Part shown: positions 1-11,111 of the stretch, piece after piece
Numbering within the stretch: the first letter of the stretch is position 1
Layout: each line of letters opens with the position of its first letter
Assembly: GCA_963930655.1 (NCBI GenBank)
Contig: OZ005608.1
Coordinates: 62,001-126,000 of the forward strand
Direction of reading: 5' to 3'
Source: Myrica gale
Lineage: Eukaryota > Streptophyta > Magnoliopsida > Fagales > Myricaceae
Length of the DNA: 64,000 nt
Notes under the pieces: generated by a model
What the model was told of the DNA's origin: nothing
Databases searched by the model: none
What the model saw: the letters and a program-made list of their open reading frames with translations, nothing else
Translations under genes and position numbers: made by a program

Positions 1-10
1 TCTCTCCATC

Positions 11-628
11 ATGTGCTCCTCTATCTCGTCTTCCATTTCCTCTCCTTCATCGGTGCCAGTACTGCCTCCTCCTCCTCCTCCACTCACTTCCAATATTTTT
101 GAAATTGATGAAGCCTCTCCCACTCCCCATAGCAGTCCGATAAGCCCAGACTCTGAAGCTCGTGAATTTGCAGTGGAGTGCCTTGCACCCTTAAGCCCGA
201 AGCAGCCTCTGCCATTACCGATTACCTGAGATTTCCTTGAGTCTCTTTCCTTCTTTGATGCAACGTTGGAAGAGTTGTTTGAACATGAGTCATCCCCCTC
301 TCCGGGCCTGGTTTATCCTATTGGTTTTTTTGGCTCGGGTATTGCCCTACCCGGTTCTGCTTGGACTCCTTCTGGGTCCTCTAGTGCCATTACTGATGTA
401 CTTCATGGGGCTTCTTGGGCTATGGTACCGTTCGGGTTGCAACGGGCCTTCTCTGCAACCCCTACCACTCCATCAGCGCCGGTTGCTCCTTGGTCCTCTC
501 TTGGGTTGGTTGATAAAGGGAAACGGTTGGTGATGGCTGGTGATACTGACTTGATCCTATCTTGGAAAAGAAAACAAGGGAAGCGTGTTGGGGAAGACAA
601 CTCATGTAAAAAGCTGAGCCAAAGCTGA
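11..628 (+). pseudogene. LINE ORF1-like relic (one in-frame stop)
   Basis: One frame runs from about 11 to the stop at 626-628, broken only by a TGA at 227-229. The translation is Ser/Pro-rich, with a run of prolines near the start, and ends in a Lys-rich tail after a WKRKQGKR stretch. I read it as the C-terminal part of a non-LTR retrotransposon ORF1 because reverse-transcriptase C-terminal and RNase H remnants of a LINE follow on the same strand. No catalytic domain is visible and the central reverse transcriptase is missing. It could instead be an unrelated low-complexity host sequence. Confidence 0.4.
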
Positions 629-696
629 GTCAAAACTAAGCCATTTCCTGTCTCACCTCATTAAATGAGGTGTCTTCATCTTGACCGTTGGATATA

Positions 697-772
697 GGAA
701 GGTCTATCTGAACCGTGTCTTTGCTTTTATTTGAGGAAGGTCTATCTGAACCGTGTCTTTGCTTTTATTTGA
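697..772. repeat. 38-bp tandem duplication
   Basis: Two adjacent, apparently identical 38-base units start at 697 and 735, each beginning GGAAGGTCTATCTGAACCGT. They lie between the ORF1-like part and the reverse-transcriptase part of the LINE relic and are probably a local slippage or repair duplication. Confidence 0.85.
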
Positions 773-839
773 ACGAGTGTTCTTTGGACCGAATCTTTTC
801 CCGTTGTCATTCCCTCTTATCCTCTTAGTTTTGTTATGC

Positions 840-2460
840 CACCACGATATTGGTGTAAGGAGGTGGATCGGGCGCTTAAAAATTTATGGTGGCCGGGATT
901 ACTATCTGAAAAACAGTGCAGTCTTACATTGTAGTCGTGGCAGCATTTATGTCTAACTAGAAGTGAAGGGGGACTGGGACTAAGATTGATGCAAGACACT
1001 AATAGAACTTTGATTGCCAAGCTTGCTTGGAGAGTGATGTCTAAAAGTGACAATTTATGGGTTAAAGTGTTGGCTGAGAAGTATATGAAGGGGAGAGAAT
1101 TGAGAGGGGGGGGGGGGGGAGTACCCAATAGTCGTCGTCGTTCTTGGGTTTGGAAAAGCATCCTTCAAGTTAGAGATCTTCTTGCCTCTGGTGCTTGCTA
1201 CATGATTGGTGATGGCACTTCTGTCTCTATTTGGGAACATCCATGGATTCCCTCTATGCCAAATTTTAGACCGCAACCACGAGGTGATTCAGTTTTAATG
1301 GCAAGGGAAGGTTAAGTTTCAGATTTACTGGATATTGGTACTCGTCAATGGGATATTGGTAAACTTCATTCTCTCTTTAATTCGGAAACCATTTCAGCAA
1401 TTCTGAAAGTTCGGCTACCCCATCAGTTGAGAAGGGATGAGTTGATTTGGACTTTGACAGGGTCGGGATCCTTTACGGTGAAGTCTATGTACAAAGAGAT
1501 TGTTAAATATCGATCTCCAGCTACTAATCCTCTCACGGATGTTAATTGGATGGAATTATGGAAACTAAATATGCATGAGCGTCTTTAAGTTGTTGTTGTG
1601 GAAGATTGCGTGGGATCTTCTTCCCACAAGACAGAAGATAATGACAAGACTATCGTGTATGACCAACAATGAAGACCAAGCTGTGTGTGAATTGTGTTTT
1701 GGGGGGATCTTCTTCCCACAAGTCAGATTTCTCTTGCACAATGGATCCAAGACATTCTTCATCCTCACCAATATTTAGGTATCCCTTTAGAAGAGCAACA
1801 CCATTTTCAAATTTTTGCTGCAAATGCTATGGATATGTTATGGATGAATCGGAATAGGCAGGTACATCATAATTCCAAGCATGGGGTAATGGCACGTCAT
1901 GTTCGAAAATTGAGCTGGGAGCATTGGGAGGCTTGGAAGGTGAAAGGGGATGCGAGTCAACATACAAGATGGAAACCTCCTCCTATACATACCACAAAGG
2001 TTAACGTAGATGTGGCTATTCGAGGTGATTTTTCTGTCCTTGCAGCTGTTATGCGATGCGTAATCATTTGGGAGAAGTGACTGGATGGAATGTGAAAAAG
2101 ATTGATGGGGTTTGCCCACTGAAAGGAGCTGTTATGCGTAATCATGTGGGGAGAAGTGACTGGATGGAATGTGAAAAAATATTGATGGGGTTTGCCCACT
2201 GAAAGGAGCTGTTATGCGTAATCATTTGGGAGAAGTGACTGTTGGGGGCATGCTATAGCTGTTTAAGCATTGTCGGAATTGGAATGTTAATCACGTTCCT
2301 AGAGGTGGAAACTCTCTAGCACACCATTTCGCTCGTTGGGCCGCCTCCAAATTCCAACTTGGTGGCAATCCCCTGTTTTTGGAGCATTTTTCTGATTTGA
2401 GTTAGCTTTATGTGGGGACTGAGCCACCCTGAACTTTTCTTTCTAATTGAATAAAGTTGA
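840..2460 (+). mobile_element. LINE relic: reverse transcriptase C-terminus, zf-RVT and RNase H
   Basis: Degenerate coding sequence of a plant L1-type element. Around 986-1315 the frame reads as the region after the reverse-transcriptase core (LIAKLAWRVMS, then a WVWKSILQVRDLL-like stretch and GDGTSVSIWEHPWIP). At 1550-1650 there is a zinc-binding zf-RVT-like piece (LLWKIAWDLLPT). At 1970-2070 an RNase H start appears (KVNVDVAIRG), and at 2285-2400 its end (VPRGGNSLAHHFARWAAS). Frameshifts and stops interrupt every part. The reverse-transcriptase catalytic core is absent, so it cannot move by itself. Confidence 0.75.
2047..2244. repeat. Tandem repeat of about 90 bp inside the LINE relic
   Basis: The block that starts GCTGTTATGCG, continues through a GGGAGAAGTGACTGGATGG stretch and ends GGTTTGCCCACTGAAAGGA is present twice in full and a third time in part (starting near 2047, 2130 and 2209). 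The copies differ by small indels, so the duplication post-dates the death of the reading frame. Confidence 0.75.
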
Positions 2461-2782
2461 GGTTTATAAGGAGGAAAGATTTGGAAAACACTTGGATTCT
2501 ATCCAACAACTTCCATGACTACAATCACAAGCTTTTCTCACCAAAAAAATCATAATCTTCAATTCCTCCATCCTCCGGATTAAGTTTTATCTCCGGAGCA
2601 GGAGATAAACTATTACAGCCTGGTAGATTATCTGATTTACACTCTTCATGCATTTAAAGTTCAGCACACTGCCAAAAAGGTTTATGACCAGCCAACAATA
2701 GACCTTCGAGAGGTCGAGAAGAACTAAGCTCAAAATTTACCAACACTGATGTGATATCAACTAGACTCCCTTTTTTGTCGAT

Positions 2783-5680
2783 TTAATGTTCACTTCTAGC
2801 TGTCCTTCGACGAGGGGCAGCATTATCTTCCTTCTCTTTTTCTCCACTGCTTCCTCCATTATTAGAAGTCTCAGCAACTCCTGTATTTTTCTTTTCGACT
2901 CTTGCCTGAACATGGGGAGATAAATCTATCAACAGTCCCTCAAGGATTTTCATAGAAGCTGGCTAGGACAGAGAACAAAATGCCAAACAAGAGGAGTGTA
3001 TACTCACATGCTTCTTCCCACCAAAAATGAGCTTAAAGAGAACCGTGAAGACGATCACCAAGACAGAGACAAGGATGCCAATTGTGAGGTTTGGCTGTTT
3101 CTCTCCCTTCTCAATGAGATCCTGCAAGACAAGCTCGGAATTTCAGAAAGTGTTCTTATCACCCGTAAGCAGAGAGAAATGAAAAACAAGTCTGATGACT
3201 TACAAGTATCTTAAGCTTGTATGCACTTAAAAAAGGAATATCTACTATCTTGTAGAGGATTTCAAATACTTGCTTCTGCAGGAATAAAAAAACAGTTCTG
3301 GTCATTCCTAGAGTATCAATCATTAGAAAATCTGGAAGCTAAGACTACCAAGTCATTACGTACCCGGAAGTTTTTAAGACCATCTGAACCATCAGCTAAA
3401 TCTTCAGCCTTCTGTTTCTCTTTCTCAACTTCAAATTTCGGCTTCCAAGTGGTCTCCCGGTACGACTCGGCAATCTTCTCATCTATTGTGATCAAAATAT
3501 TGTCAAACAAGATACCATCTTGCATTGTCCAGATCTCAATTCCAACAGCAGCAACAGGCTCAAAGTCAGGCTTTTCAAGTTCAAAGTAGTCAGGATTTGG
3601 AATTTGCTGAGGCTTCCAAATACCCTTGTAGTTGGGGTTGTCAATAAGTGGGGCATGCCATTTTCCTTTGTAAGCTGGATTCCTCTTCATGGGCCTCTTC
3701 CATTCAGCACAACCAGGTGCTGTCTCACACTTAGGGTTATCAATCTTTGGGGCCTCCCATTCACCATCTTCCTCATCATCCCAGTCTTCAGGTTTTGTTG
3801 CCTCGGGATCATCTATCTCCTCAGGCTCGTCATCTAGCCATCCTTCAGGTTTCACAGCTTCCTCATCTTCAATCTCCATTGGGGCGTCCTCATCCCATTC
3901 ATCTGGCTTCACGGCATTAGGGTCTGGAATTTTTGCTCTCTCATCCCAGTCCTCAGGCTTCTTATCATCTGGATCGGGAATTGTCTTAGCCGGAATGAGT
4001 GGAGGCTCAAAATGTTCAGCTGAGAGGAAATTTGCAATCTTCTTCTCCTCCCCGTCAATTAGAATGCACAACTCATTGTCAGGTTTCAAAATGGCAGTAT
4101 ACACGTGAGATAGCTTGTCAGAAGGGACGGATGGTGGGAACTTGAGTTGGTGCTCAACGTACTCTCCACTCTTTGGATTCTTATGCTTAAAGATGAAGTG
4201 AACCTTGTTGGTGGCTCCACACTTGTCAGGTCCAAACATGATAGAATAAGGAGAATCATTGTCGAAGTCCTTTGCTTTCCATCCAGCCTCCTGTGGTCGA
4301 AGATATTTGAGATACGCACCACCACATTCAAGCCCATTCTGAAGCCGAGTCTCAAACTGGAGGACAATGGTTCCATCCTTGAGACTGACAGCTTCATCAA
4401 GCTCTTTAACGATTGCATACTTTCTGGCTTTCTCGCTCACAAGAAGCCCATAGTCATCATGTGCCTCACTCTTTGAATGCTTCCACACTCCTTCAACCCG
4501 AGACAAAAGCCATCGTAAGCTTACCACTCCAACAAGTTACCAAATTGCCGATTCATCTTTGAAAAAAAAAAGGTATCCAAATTGCAAATATCATAGCTTC
4601 ATATTTCATCATGACAAAATAAACAACATAACCATCCAACTTTGGATTATTTCACGCTATTGATAGATACAAATTACTAACCAGTTTTGTGTTTAAAAAA
4701 ATGACACAATTAGCCAATGCACAAAGAAAGAACTATTTGATAATGAGCACAATTAGAAGCTTATTAGGTTAGAGTAAACGCCCAAAAGCAGCGAAATGCA
4801 AGGTAAATGAGAAGACCAATCGAGCACGAATGATGAGTATGTCCAAAGATGAAGCATCTTCATAGCAGTGACAATGAAATTCTCAAAGTATTCAACCATC
4901 AAACGGAGAGAAAATAAAAACTTCTTCTGTATGTACGAATGCTTCTGGTGTGTATTGTTTAAGCACTATTAGTTTCTCCACCTATAACCACTGAACAAGC
5001 AGATTCGTAGAATTGTTGTGGCACTCTGGAGACTACAACCACAATCATATGTGCAACTGCTGTTCTCCACTAGTTGAATATTTCTTCTACACCTCCTTAC
5101 AATTTTTTTCTACAGTGATGAATGTGCAGAAGTTTTCTTTTTTTCTTTCCACACTGCTGAATGTGGATAGATCGAATAGGATCTCGCTTGGAGCGCCTCA
5201 AGTTTTTAGTTGCGTCAGCAATATTTTCAGGTTACAGTAGACAGCGCTGGAAAGGTTAACGCCGTTCAGTTTAGGTGAGAAATCTGAATAAACATAAGAA
5301 CTAGGAAATCTTGTCTGACGGAACCCAGAGGTTTGTGTTATAGGTTGGAAAACAAAGACATTTCCCACCATGTAATTAAATATCTACATGGTATGAAAGA
5401 CGGAGAATTAGTACTACCTTGATATTCTTCTTTGTCAGATACGATCCAACGGCCTTCGAATGGCTCGTCAAATGAGTCGTAAAAGATCTAAAACCACCAA
5501 TCAAACTCCACTTCAGCATATCATGGATTTCGTGCACATTATTCAGCGAAAACTGAAATTGTAATTTAGTACGTTTACCGTAAGATCATCAGAAGCGCAA
5601 AGCTCCTGGAATGAAGAACAGGTAATAAAAAACAAGAGCACCACGATGAGTAGCTGACGGACTAGTTGTCCTTTACCCAT
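2783..5680 (-). CDS. CNX1: Calnexin, ER lectin chaperone
   Basis: Membrane-bound lectin chaperone of the endoplasmic reticulum that holds monoglucosylated glycoproteins during folding. Six exons join in phase: 5579-5680, 5418-5487, 3364-4490, 3204-3275, 3008-3121, 2783-2905; product 535 aa, the usual size. The order is a signal peptide (first ~28 residues, LLIVVLLFF core), the lectin domain (YDSFDEPFEGRW, then GLLVSEKARKYAI), and a P domain with repeated KPEDWDE-type motifs followed by NPxY-type motifs. Near the C-terminus is one membrane segment (IGILVSVLVIVFTVLF), and then a charged cytosolic tail ending RRRTARSEH. The ATG at 5680 was chosen because it places the signal peptide at the N-terminus; an upstream in-frame ATG would bury it. 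The next gene is a divergent PPR gene. The numbered symbol follows the recalled Arabidopsis neighbour of LFY. Confidence 0.95.
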
Positions 5681-5868
5681 CTCTTTCTCAATCGCTACGG
5701 CGCTAACGCTACCCCGAGAAGAATCAGTTCCTAAATTCGACCTTCTGAAAGAGCAAAGATCCATTGCCTCTTCTTTCGATTTTATACGAGTAGAATTACA
5801 CTTCAGATCTCTATCCCACGCCCCTCGTGCTGTTACAACCAATCAGTTTACGTGCCACGTTATTTTTA

Positions 5869-5887
5869 CCAATGGAGGTTCGCCACG
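5869..5887. promoter_or_regulatory. ERSE-I-type unfolded-protein-response element upstream of calnexin
   Basis: Exact fit to the published ERSE-I layout: CCAAT at 5869-5873, nine bases, then CCACG at 5883-5887. It lies about 190 bp upstream of the calnexin ATG, in reverse orientation to that gene. The CCACG runs into a G-box-like CCACGTGT. A second near-match (CCAAT at 5839, CCACG at 5855, spacer 11) lies beside it. Calnexin is a classic UPR target in plants through bZIP28/bZIP60 and NF-Y, so location and gene agree. Confidence 0.65.
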
Positions 5888-6088
5888 TGTGCAACCTTGG
5901 CAACATACGCCCTGCTGCTTGCTCCTCGCAAGTCCACATTCCATCCTCTCCTCCTACCGGATTCCCCCGGACTCCTCGTCATAAGCCAAAGGGCCCAAAA
6001 ACAAATCTTTAAAATGCCTATTCGGATATGCTTTAGCTTAAATGAGCACACGGGATTTCTCTTTTGAGTTTTTCACGATCCAACTAAG

Positions 6089-6276
6089 GTTGTGTTTGCG
6101 TGGAAAATTTTACAAAATTTTTCATCAATTCACAATAAAATACTACAATATAATCTTTTTTTCATCAAATCATAATTTTTTACTACAAAAATATAAAAAA
6201 TTATCTATCTTTACTTTTTCACTAAACTCAATACCATCACTGAACTCAATACAAAAAATTTTACAACACAAACATG
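6089..6276. mobile_element. Small AT-rich MITE
   Basis: About 190 bp of AT-rich DNA between imperfect inverted ends: GTTGTGTTTGCGTGG then AAAATTTT on the left, and the complement of ATGTTTGTGTTGTAAAATTT on the right. Internal text is of the TTTTTCATCAATTC / TCACTAAACTC type that recurs elsewhere in the window. No TSD resolved. The rest of 5888-6813 shows no gene. Confidence 0.5.
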
Positions 6277-6813
6277 TAACTTAAATGAATTGATGTCAAC
6301 CCAATTGACCATGCCCCGATGCTAAAATAGATTAAAGAAGCCAGAATACCAATATGAAGTGGCATGTCCCTTCTATCAATTCAAAAATAGCAACGGAGAC
6401 GCCCGTCTGAAAACACATGTACCGAAACAAAATGATCGATTCATGAGGAGACTTTGGATATTTTCTCCTTCCCCTAAAGTTCCGGAGGTGTACGTCTTGT
6501 CACAATGGACGTGAAGCCAAAATAAATTTTACAAGGCAGTTTCATTGAGGCGGACTTACCGCCCTATATTTTGCTAGAGGAAAAATTTTTAAGGGGTAAT
6601 TAATTTTGTTTCAAAAATATATATAAGTGCAAAGTACGCTTACCCGTTCATCTGAGATGGGGTTTCAAAATTTTAGTGTTTTTTCAGAAAATAAATAGGT
6701 AATACCTGAAAAATCTTGCCTCCGCAGTTTCATCGCCTATATTTAAGCTTAGAACGGTATTCTTAACACTGGCAATGCATTTATAGGTACAAAGTACGCT
6801 TCATGATTTTCCA

Positions 6814-8748
6814 ATGAAGTCGGGTCACTTTCCACAAGGTCTTAGATCTCTCCGAGGTGAGCTTTACCGTAGAGTACAATCAAGCAGTCTCAGCTCTTGG
6901 AAACCCACGACCTCCAACACCTCGAAATCAAATCACGAGTACTCTTTGCGCAGATTTTGTTTGTGTCTGTCTCTCTTAGAAAACCACGAACACTCTTCCA
7001 ACCACTTCATTGAAATTCTTTCGCATGCCATTGCTTCTGGCCTCCTCTCAGACCCCTTCGTATCCAGTAAACTCCTCCTTGCTTCTTTCTCTCAATTCCA
7101 TCATCATAATCTCCGATTCCCTCGTGCCCTTTTCTTCCAAATCCACCAACCTAATATCTTCGCCTGGAATTTCATGTTCAGAGCCTACGCTCGCAGCTCT
7201 TCCCCAGAACAATCAATCGCATTTTACAATCTCATGCGACGTTGTTCGGCAACTTTGCCCGATAACCATTCTTTCCCTTTCCTCCTCAAGGCGTGTGGCC
7301 GTATCTCGCTTTCTCAGAAAGGTCAAGAACTTCACTCTCTGACCCTCAAAATCGGACTCGATCACGATGTCTTCGTGCAAAACTCCTTGGTGTCTATGTA
7401 CTCGCTCTGCGGCTTGGTCTGGACAGCTCGCAGAGTGTTCGATGCTATTCCAATGTCGATTCGCGATGTAGCTTCTTGGAATAGTATGATATCTGGATAT
7501 TTGCAGGGCAATTGTTATTGGGAGGCCTTGCAGGTTTTGGGTGAAATGCTAGCAGATGGGTGTGTTAGGCCAGATGGGGTAACTTTTGTGAGCGCTCTTA
7601 CCGCTTGTGGAAGGGCTGGATCTCTGGATCTGGGCCGCAAAATTCATGGATTAGTTGCGCGAAGTGGGTTTATTTTAGAAGTGGTTTTGGGTTCCTCTCT
7701 AATGGACATGTACGCAAAGTGTGGGCAGATGAAGACCGCTCAAAAGGTTTTCGACAGAATTCCAGAAAAAAATGTAGTTTGCTGGACTTCTTTAATTGCC
7801 GGTTATGCCCACTTGCATTTATTCAAGGAAGCTATTGAATTTTTCAGGGAGATGCAGCTATGTGGGGTTAAAGCAGACGCTGCAACCATTGCTTGTGTAA
7901 CTTCTGCATGCGGGCACTTAGGTGCGCTGGATCAGGGTAAGTGGGTGCACGCCCACTGTGAAAGGAGCGGCATTGACATCAACCTTTCCGTCAAGAATGC
8001 TTTGATTGATATGTATTCGAAGTGCGGAGATATTGAAAGGGCTCTCATAATTTTCCATGAGTTGGTTGGGCGAGATGTATTTTCTTGGACTGCAATGATA
8101 ACTGGACTTGCCATGCATGGCCGGTGTGATGAAGCATTGAAGCTGTTTTCTCAAATGGAAATGTCTAGCGATGTTAGGCCGAATGAGGTCACATTTCTAG
8201 GAGTCTTGTCAGCGTGTAGTCATGGAGGATTCGTGGATAAAGGGCTTCTCTATTTTAATGACATGACTCGTAGTTACAAAGTCACTCCTCGTATTGAGCA
8301 TTATGGGTGTATGGTTGATCTTCTTGGCCGTGCTAACCTCTTGGTTGAGGCAGAAAAGTTTATCGGGGCAATGCCCATCAAATCTGATGTGGTTATATGG
8401 CGATCCTTGCTTTTTGCCTGTAGGTGCCATGGTAATATAGAATTGGCAGAGTTTTCTGCCAAAAGAATTGAGGAATTGGAGCCGAGAAGGTGTGACGGAC
8501 GCGTTTTATTATCTAATGCATACGCTTCAGCCTCGAGGTGGTCTGATGTGAGCAAAATGAGGAAAGTTATGGCTCTTCAAATGATCCAAAAGCTTCCTGG
8601 TTGCTCTTCCATTGAAATTGATGGTGTTGTTCGTGAATTCTTTGTTGCAGATGGCTCACCCTGTCGAATAGATGCCATATACGAGACCGTTATTCGAATT
8701 AGTGAACTTATACAAGCTGAAGTTTTTTACCCAGGTATCTGGGATTGA
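6814..8748 (+). CDS. Pentatricopeptide repeat protein, PLS class with E domain
   Basis: Single-exon, intact 644-aa gene. PLS-class PPR proteins bind organelle RNA one base per repeat and usually specify C-to-U editing or processing sites in mitochondria or chloroplasts. Repeats begin near residue 110 (FAWNFMFRAYARS) and continue (DVASWNSMISGYLQG, NVVCWTSLIAGYAHL, DVFSWTAMITGLAMHG). An E/E2-type tail follows (GRVLLSNAYASASRW, GCSSIEIDGVVREFFV). There is no DYW deaminase motif; the protein ends PGIWD, so an editing role would need a DYW partner. The basic, Ser-rich N-terminus looks like an organelle transit peptide. The ATG at 6814 is the first in frame. Confidence 0.93.
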   Translation: MKSGHFPQGLRSLRGELYRRVQSSSLSSWKPTTSNTSKSNHEYSLRRFCLCLSLLENHEHSSNHFIEILSHAIASGLLSDPFVSSKLLLASFSQFHHHNLRFPRALFFQIHQPNIFAWNFMFRAYARSSSPEQSIAFYNLMRRCSATLPDNHSFPFLLKACGRISLSQKGQELHSLTLKIGLDHDVFVQNSLVSMYSLCGLVWTARRVFDAIPMSIRDVASWNSMISGYLQGNCYWEALQVLGEMLADGCVRPDGVTFVSALTACGRAGSLDLGRKIHGLVARSGFILEVVLGSSLMDMYAKCGQMKTAQKVFDRIPEKNVVCWTSLIAGYAHLHLFKEAIEFFREMQLCGVKADAATIACVTSACGHLGALDQGKWVHAHCERSGIDINLSVKNALIDMYSKCGDIERALIIFHELVGRDVFSWTAMITGLAMHGRCDEALKLFSQMEMSSDVRPNEVTFLGVLSACSHGGFVDKGLLYFNDMTRSYKVTPRIEHYGCMVDLLGRANLLVEAEKFIGAMPIKSDVVIWRSLLFACRCHGNIELAEFSAKRIEELEPRRCDGRVLLSNAYASASRWSDVSKMRKVMALQMIQKLPGCSSIEIDGVVREFFVADGSPCRIDAIYETVIRISELIQAEVFYPGIWD

Positions 8749-9113
8749 AAATACGACAGAGATAGAATTGATGTGAATTCTACGAGTTAATTTTGGATTG
8801 AAGATTCGAGTTAATATGTTAGATAAGCTTAGAAGTGCCTACTATCCTTAACGGGTCCAATCGTGAAGGTTTACAAGGAGACTTGGTATGTCAAATAAGG
8901 ATCTGAAAATGAGCGAGTATGACTTTAAAACTCGGACAAAAGCTGCACCATTACAAGTTTGCTAAAAGGTTCCGAGATAAATGAATGTACACAAATATCA
9001 TCAGTATTCTCTCAGCAAGCAAGCCACCAACATTTACAATGACAGAAACCTCAAGGATCTTCTAAATATGCCATCAAGAAAGCCAAAGGATAAAAGAGTG
9101 GGAATAGATGGGT
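8749..9113. other. Spacer without recognised features
   Basis: Sequence between the PPR stop and the pseudogene on the minus strand. I see no coding frame, repeat or RNA gene; it probably includes the 3' UTR of the PPR gene. Confidence 0.4.
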
Positions 9114-9703
9114 TTAGAGCTGGTTGGGATCAATCCCAACGGACTTTAGAGTCTCAGCACGGAGGCGGTACGCGTAAGCATCTTGATGGATGGGATCAGG
9201 CATGACCTGCTTCACAGGATTTTTGAACTCCTGAACATGGGCCACCTTCCTGAAAAACGATTTTGTGATGAACTTCTCGGCCTCCTCCACCACCTCCGGA
9301 ATCGTCTCCCTCCTCTTCTTATTGACACACACGTCTGGCGCGCGCAGCAAGGATGAATGCCAGTGTAGAGCCCTAGCCCCGTGGACAGGGCCACATACAC
9401 GGGAACGAAGTCACCCTTCAAGGATTTCGACGTACAAGTGCCGAGCTCGTCGTGATGATAATAAAGAGGCTGTGCCGTGTGCGTAATCTGCAGTTGGGGC
9501 ATAGGCTTTAACCTTTGGTGAGGTTGACGTCGCGTATGTAACGCTTAATCTCGGCAAGCCACTCAGCATGCGTTTCCGATAGCTCTGCACCTTATTTCAC
9601 ACATAAAGGAAGAAATCAAACTGAATTATATATACTCGAGCAAGAAAGCAAAAACGATATTAGCTAGAAAGCAGGGACCACCTACCATGTACCTAGAGGC
9701 CAT
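9114..9703 (-). pseudogene. Broken copy of a small conserved plant protein (family not recognised)
   Basis: On the minus strand an ATG at 9703 starts MASRYM, followed by a GT donor at 9685 and an AG acceptor before 9590. From there one frame gives VQSYRKRMLSGLPRLS. A different frame gives GDFVPVYVALSTGLGLYTG, a likely membrane-spanning stretch, and a third gives VCVNKKRRETIPEVV, FITKSFFRKVAHVQEF and ETLKSVGIDPNQL to the stop at 9114. Protein-like text survives throughout but the frame changes at least twice (near 9480 and 9350), so the locus is most likely a decayed gene. The retained intron argues against a retrocopy. I cannot name the family; it resembles a short organelle membrane protein. 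Confidence 0.55.
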
Positions 9704-10174
9704 GATGGGCGACAGAGAGAGGGTGAGAGTTAGTATATAGAAACCAGACTTGTGCCTTAGAGAGTTGCGGAACTTCGCGACCAAGAGAATTCTCAGCTTG
9801 TGCCACTGCTACCTGATGCCACTCTATCGACGCTTAGGATGACGGATATATGGCAATAATGTTTCTCAGCAAATCGAAAGAAAAGAGTAGAAAGCTCTGG
9901 AGACACGTAGCATTGTAGAGAAGCCAAAAGGGACACATGTCGCACTATGGAAGTGTGCACATAGTTTCATAGAAGCCTCCTGAAGCAGCACGTTATTGTC
10001 GATTCTCTTTTTTATGTTTCCTTCAAATTGTCTATTCTCCTTGCCACATCTTTATCGGTTTTTTACCATCTCCAACCATACAAGAGTTGGAGATTTGCAT
10101 TTATTTTCAGTCCAAAACTGACTAGCTAGTAGGAGATGACTGGATATATAATACTCAATACAACAATATGCCAA
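9704..10174. other. Spacer without recognised features
   Basis: Between the pseudogene start and a LINE 3' end. Nothing coding or repetitive was recognised; the proximal part would be the former promoter of the pseudogene. Confidence 0.35.
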
Positions 10175-10745
10175 TACTTTTTTTTATAAGTAACCAATCT
10201 CATTAAGAAAAAGTACAAAAGACTATACTGAAATCACTTAGTCTACACAAGTCACAAAATTAAGAAAATCAAGAAAATCAACAAAGGGGGCAACCAAGCA
10301 CCGCATTAGCCCAACTAAACAAAGAAAGAAACAAAAATACTTGCATTTTCACCAAAGACAAGGAGCAATCCTCAAAACATCTATTATTTTGTTCCTTCCA
10401 AATACACCACCAAATGCACGAAGGAATCATTCTCTAAATAGCCTTGGCAATCGAATTCGAAAACCTCCTATTCCAACTCCACAACACTCCCGACACCTTC
10501 TCCGGCATCACCCAATGAAAATTCATAATGCCAAGCACATAGTGCCAATACAATTGCGCATAAACAATCTTCCACTGTTGAATGAAGTTATCGAAGAATC
10601 CAAAACACGTACTATTGCTACTTGCGTAGGTACTGAAACGACATTTGCAAAACAAGCTTCAACCATGATTTCGAGTCTGCGGGGATCAGGATGAAGCATT
10701 GCCGGGCAAGGAAGTTGATTGCAACCACCCCTAGTAATGCCATAC
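10175..10745 (-). mobile_element. 5'-truncated LINE 3' end
   Basis: On the minus strand, broken frames read YAQLYWHYVLGIMNFHWVMP, then VLWSWNRRFSNS, and after frame changes an IPSxIWWCIWKERNNRxFE-like segment. This is the conserved C-terminal zf-RVT/post-RT region of plant LINEs. The 3' terminus on the plus strand is TTTTTTTTATAAGTAACC, that is a short poly(A) after TTACTTAT in LINE orientation. It matches the tail of the tiny insertion at 29687-29704. Confidence 0.65.
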
Positions 10746-11111
10746 ATGTAAAAATTGCATAAATAATCCTAAAGAATCCTGCTTAGGGGATCAAAGGCTC
10801 GGCAAGGAACGTTATTACCGAGTTGATATGGGAATTGGTGCAATACCTATATCGGAACGCTATTAGTTGGGTCATTTTCTAGCCTCGTGTACAACTCAAA
10901 GACTAATGGGGGACTTGCCTTAATTTAACATCCTTCCCATGGATGATTCACTCTTTTCTCCCACTTATATCTCTGCATGGGGCTTGTTCCGTCTTCAACT
11001 CATATGCAAGTCCAGTAGACAACGTCGTGTACATACCTGGCCACTTCTATTCTTGGAACTGATTTTCTTCAATTCCATCTCAAAAGTCAAGCAGAATGTA
11101 TCTCATCATTT

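Noticed and set aside
5681..5842. 54-residue N-terminal extension of calnexin
   Set aside because: It would place the signal peptide internally and make the protein longer than known calnexins; it is probably 5' UTR that happens to be open.
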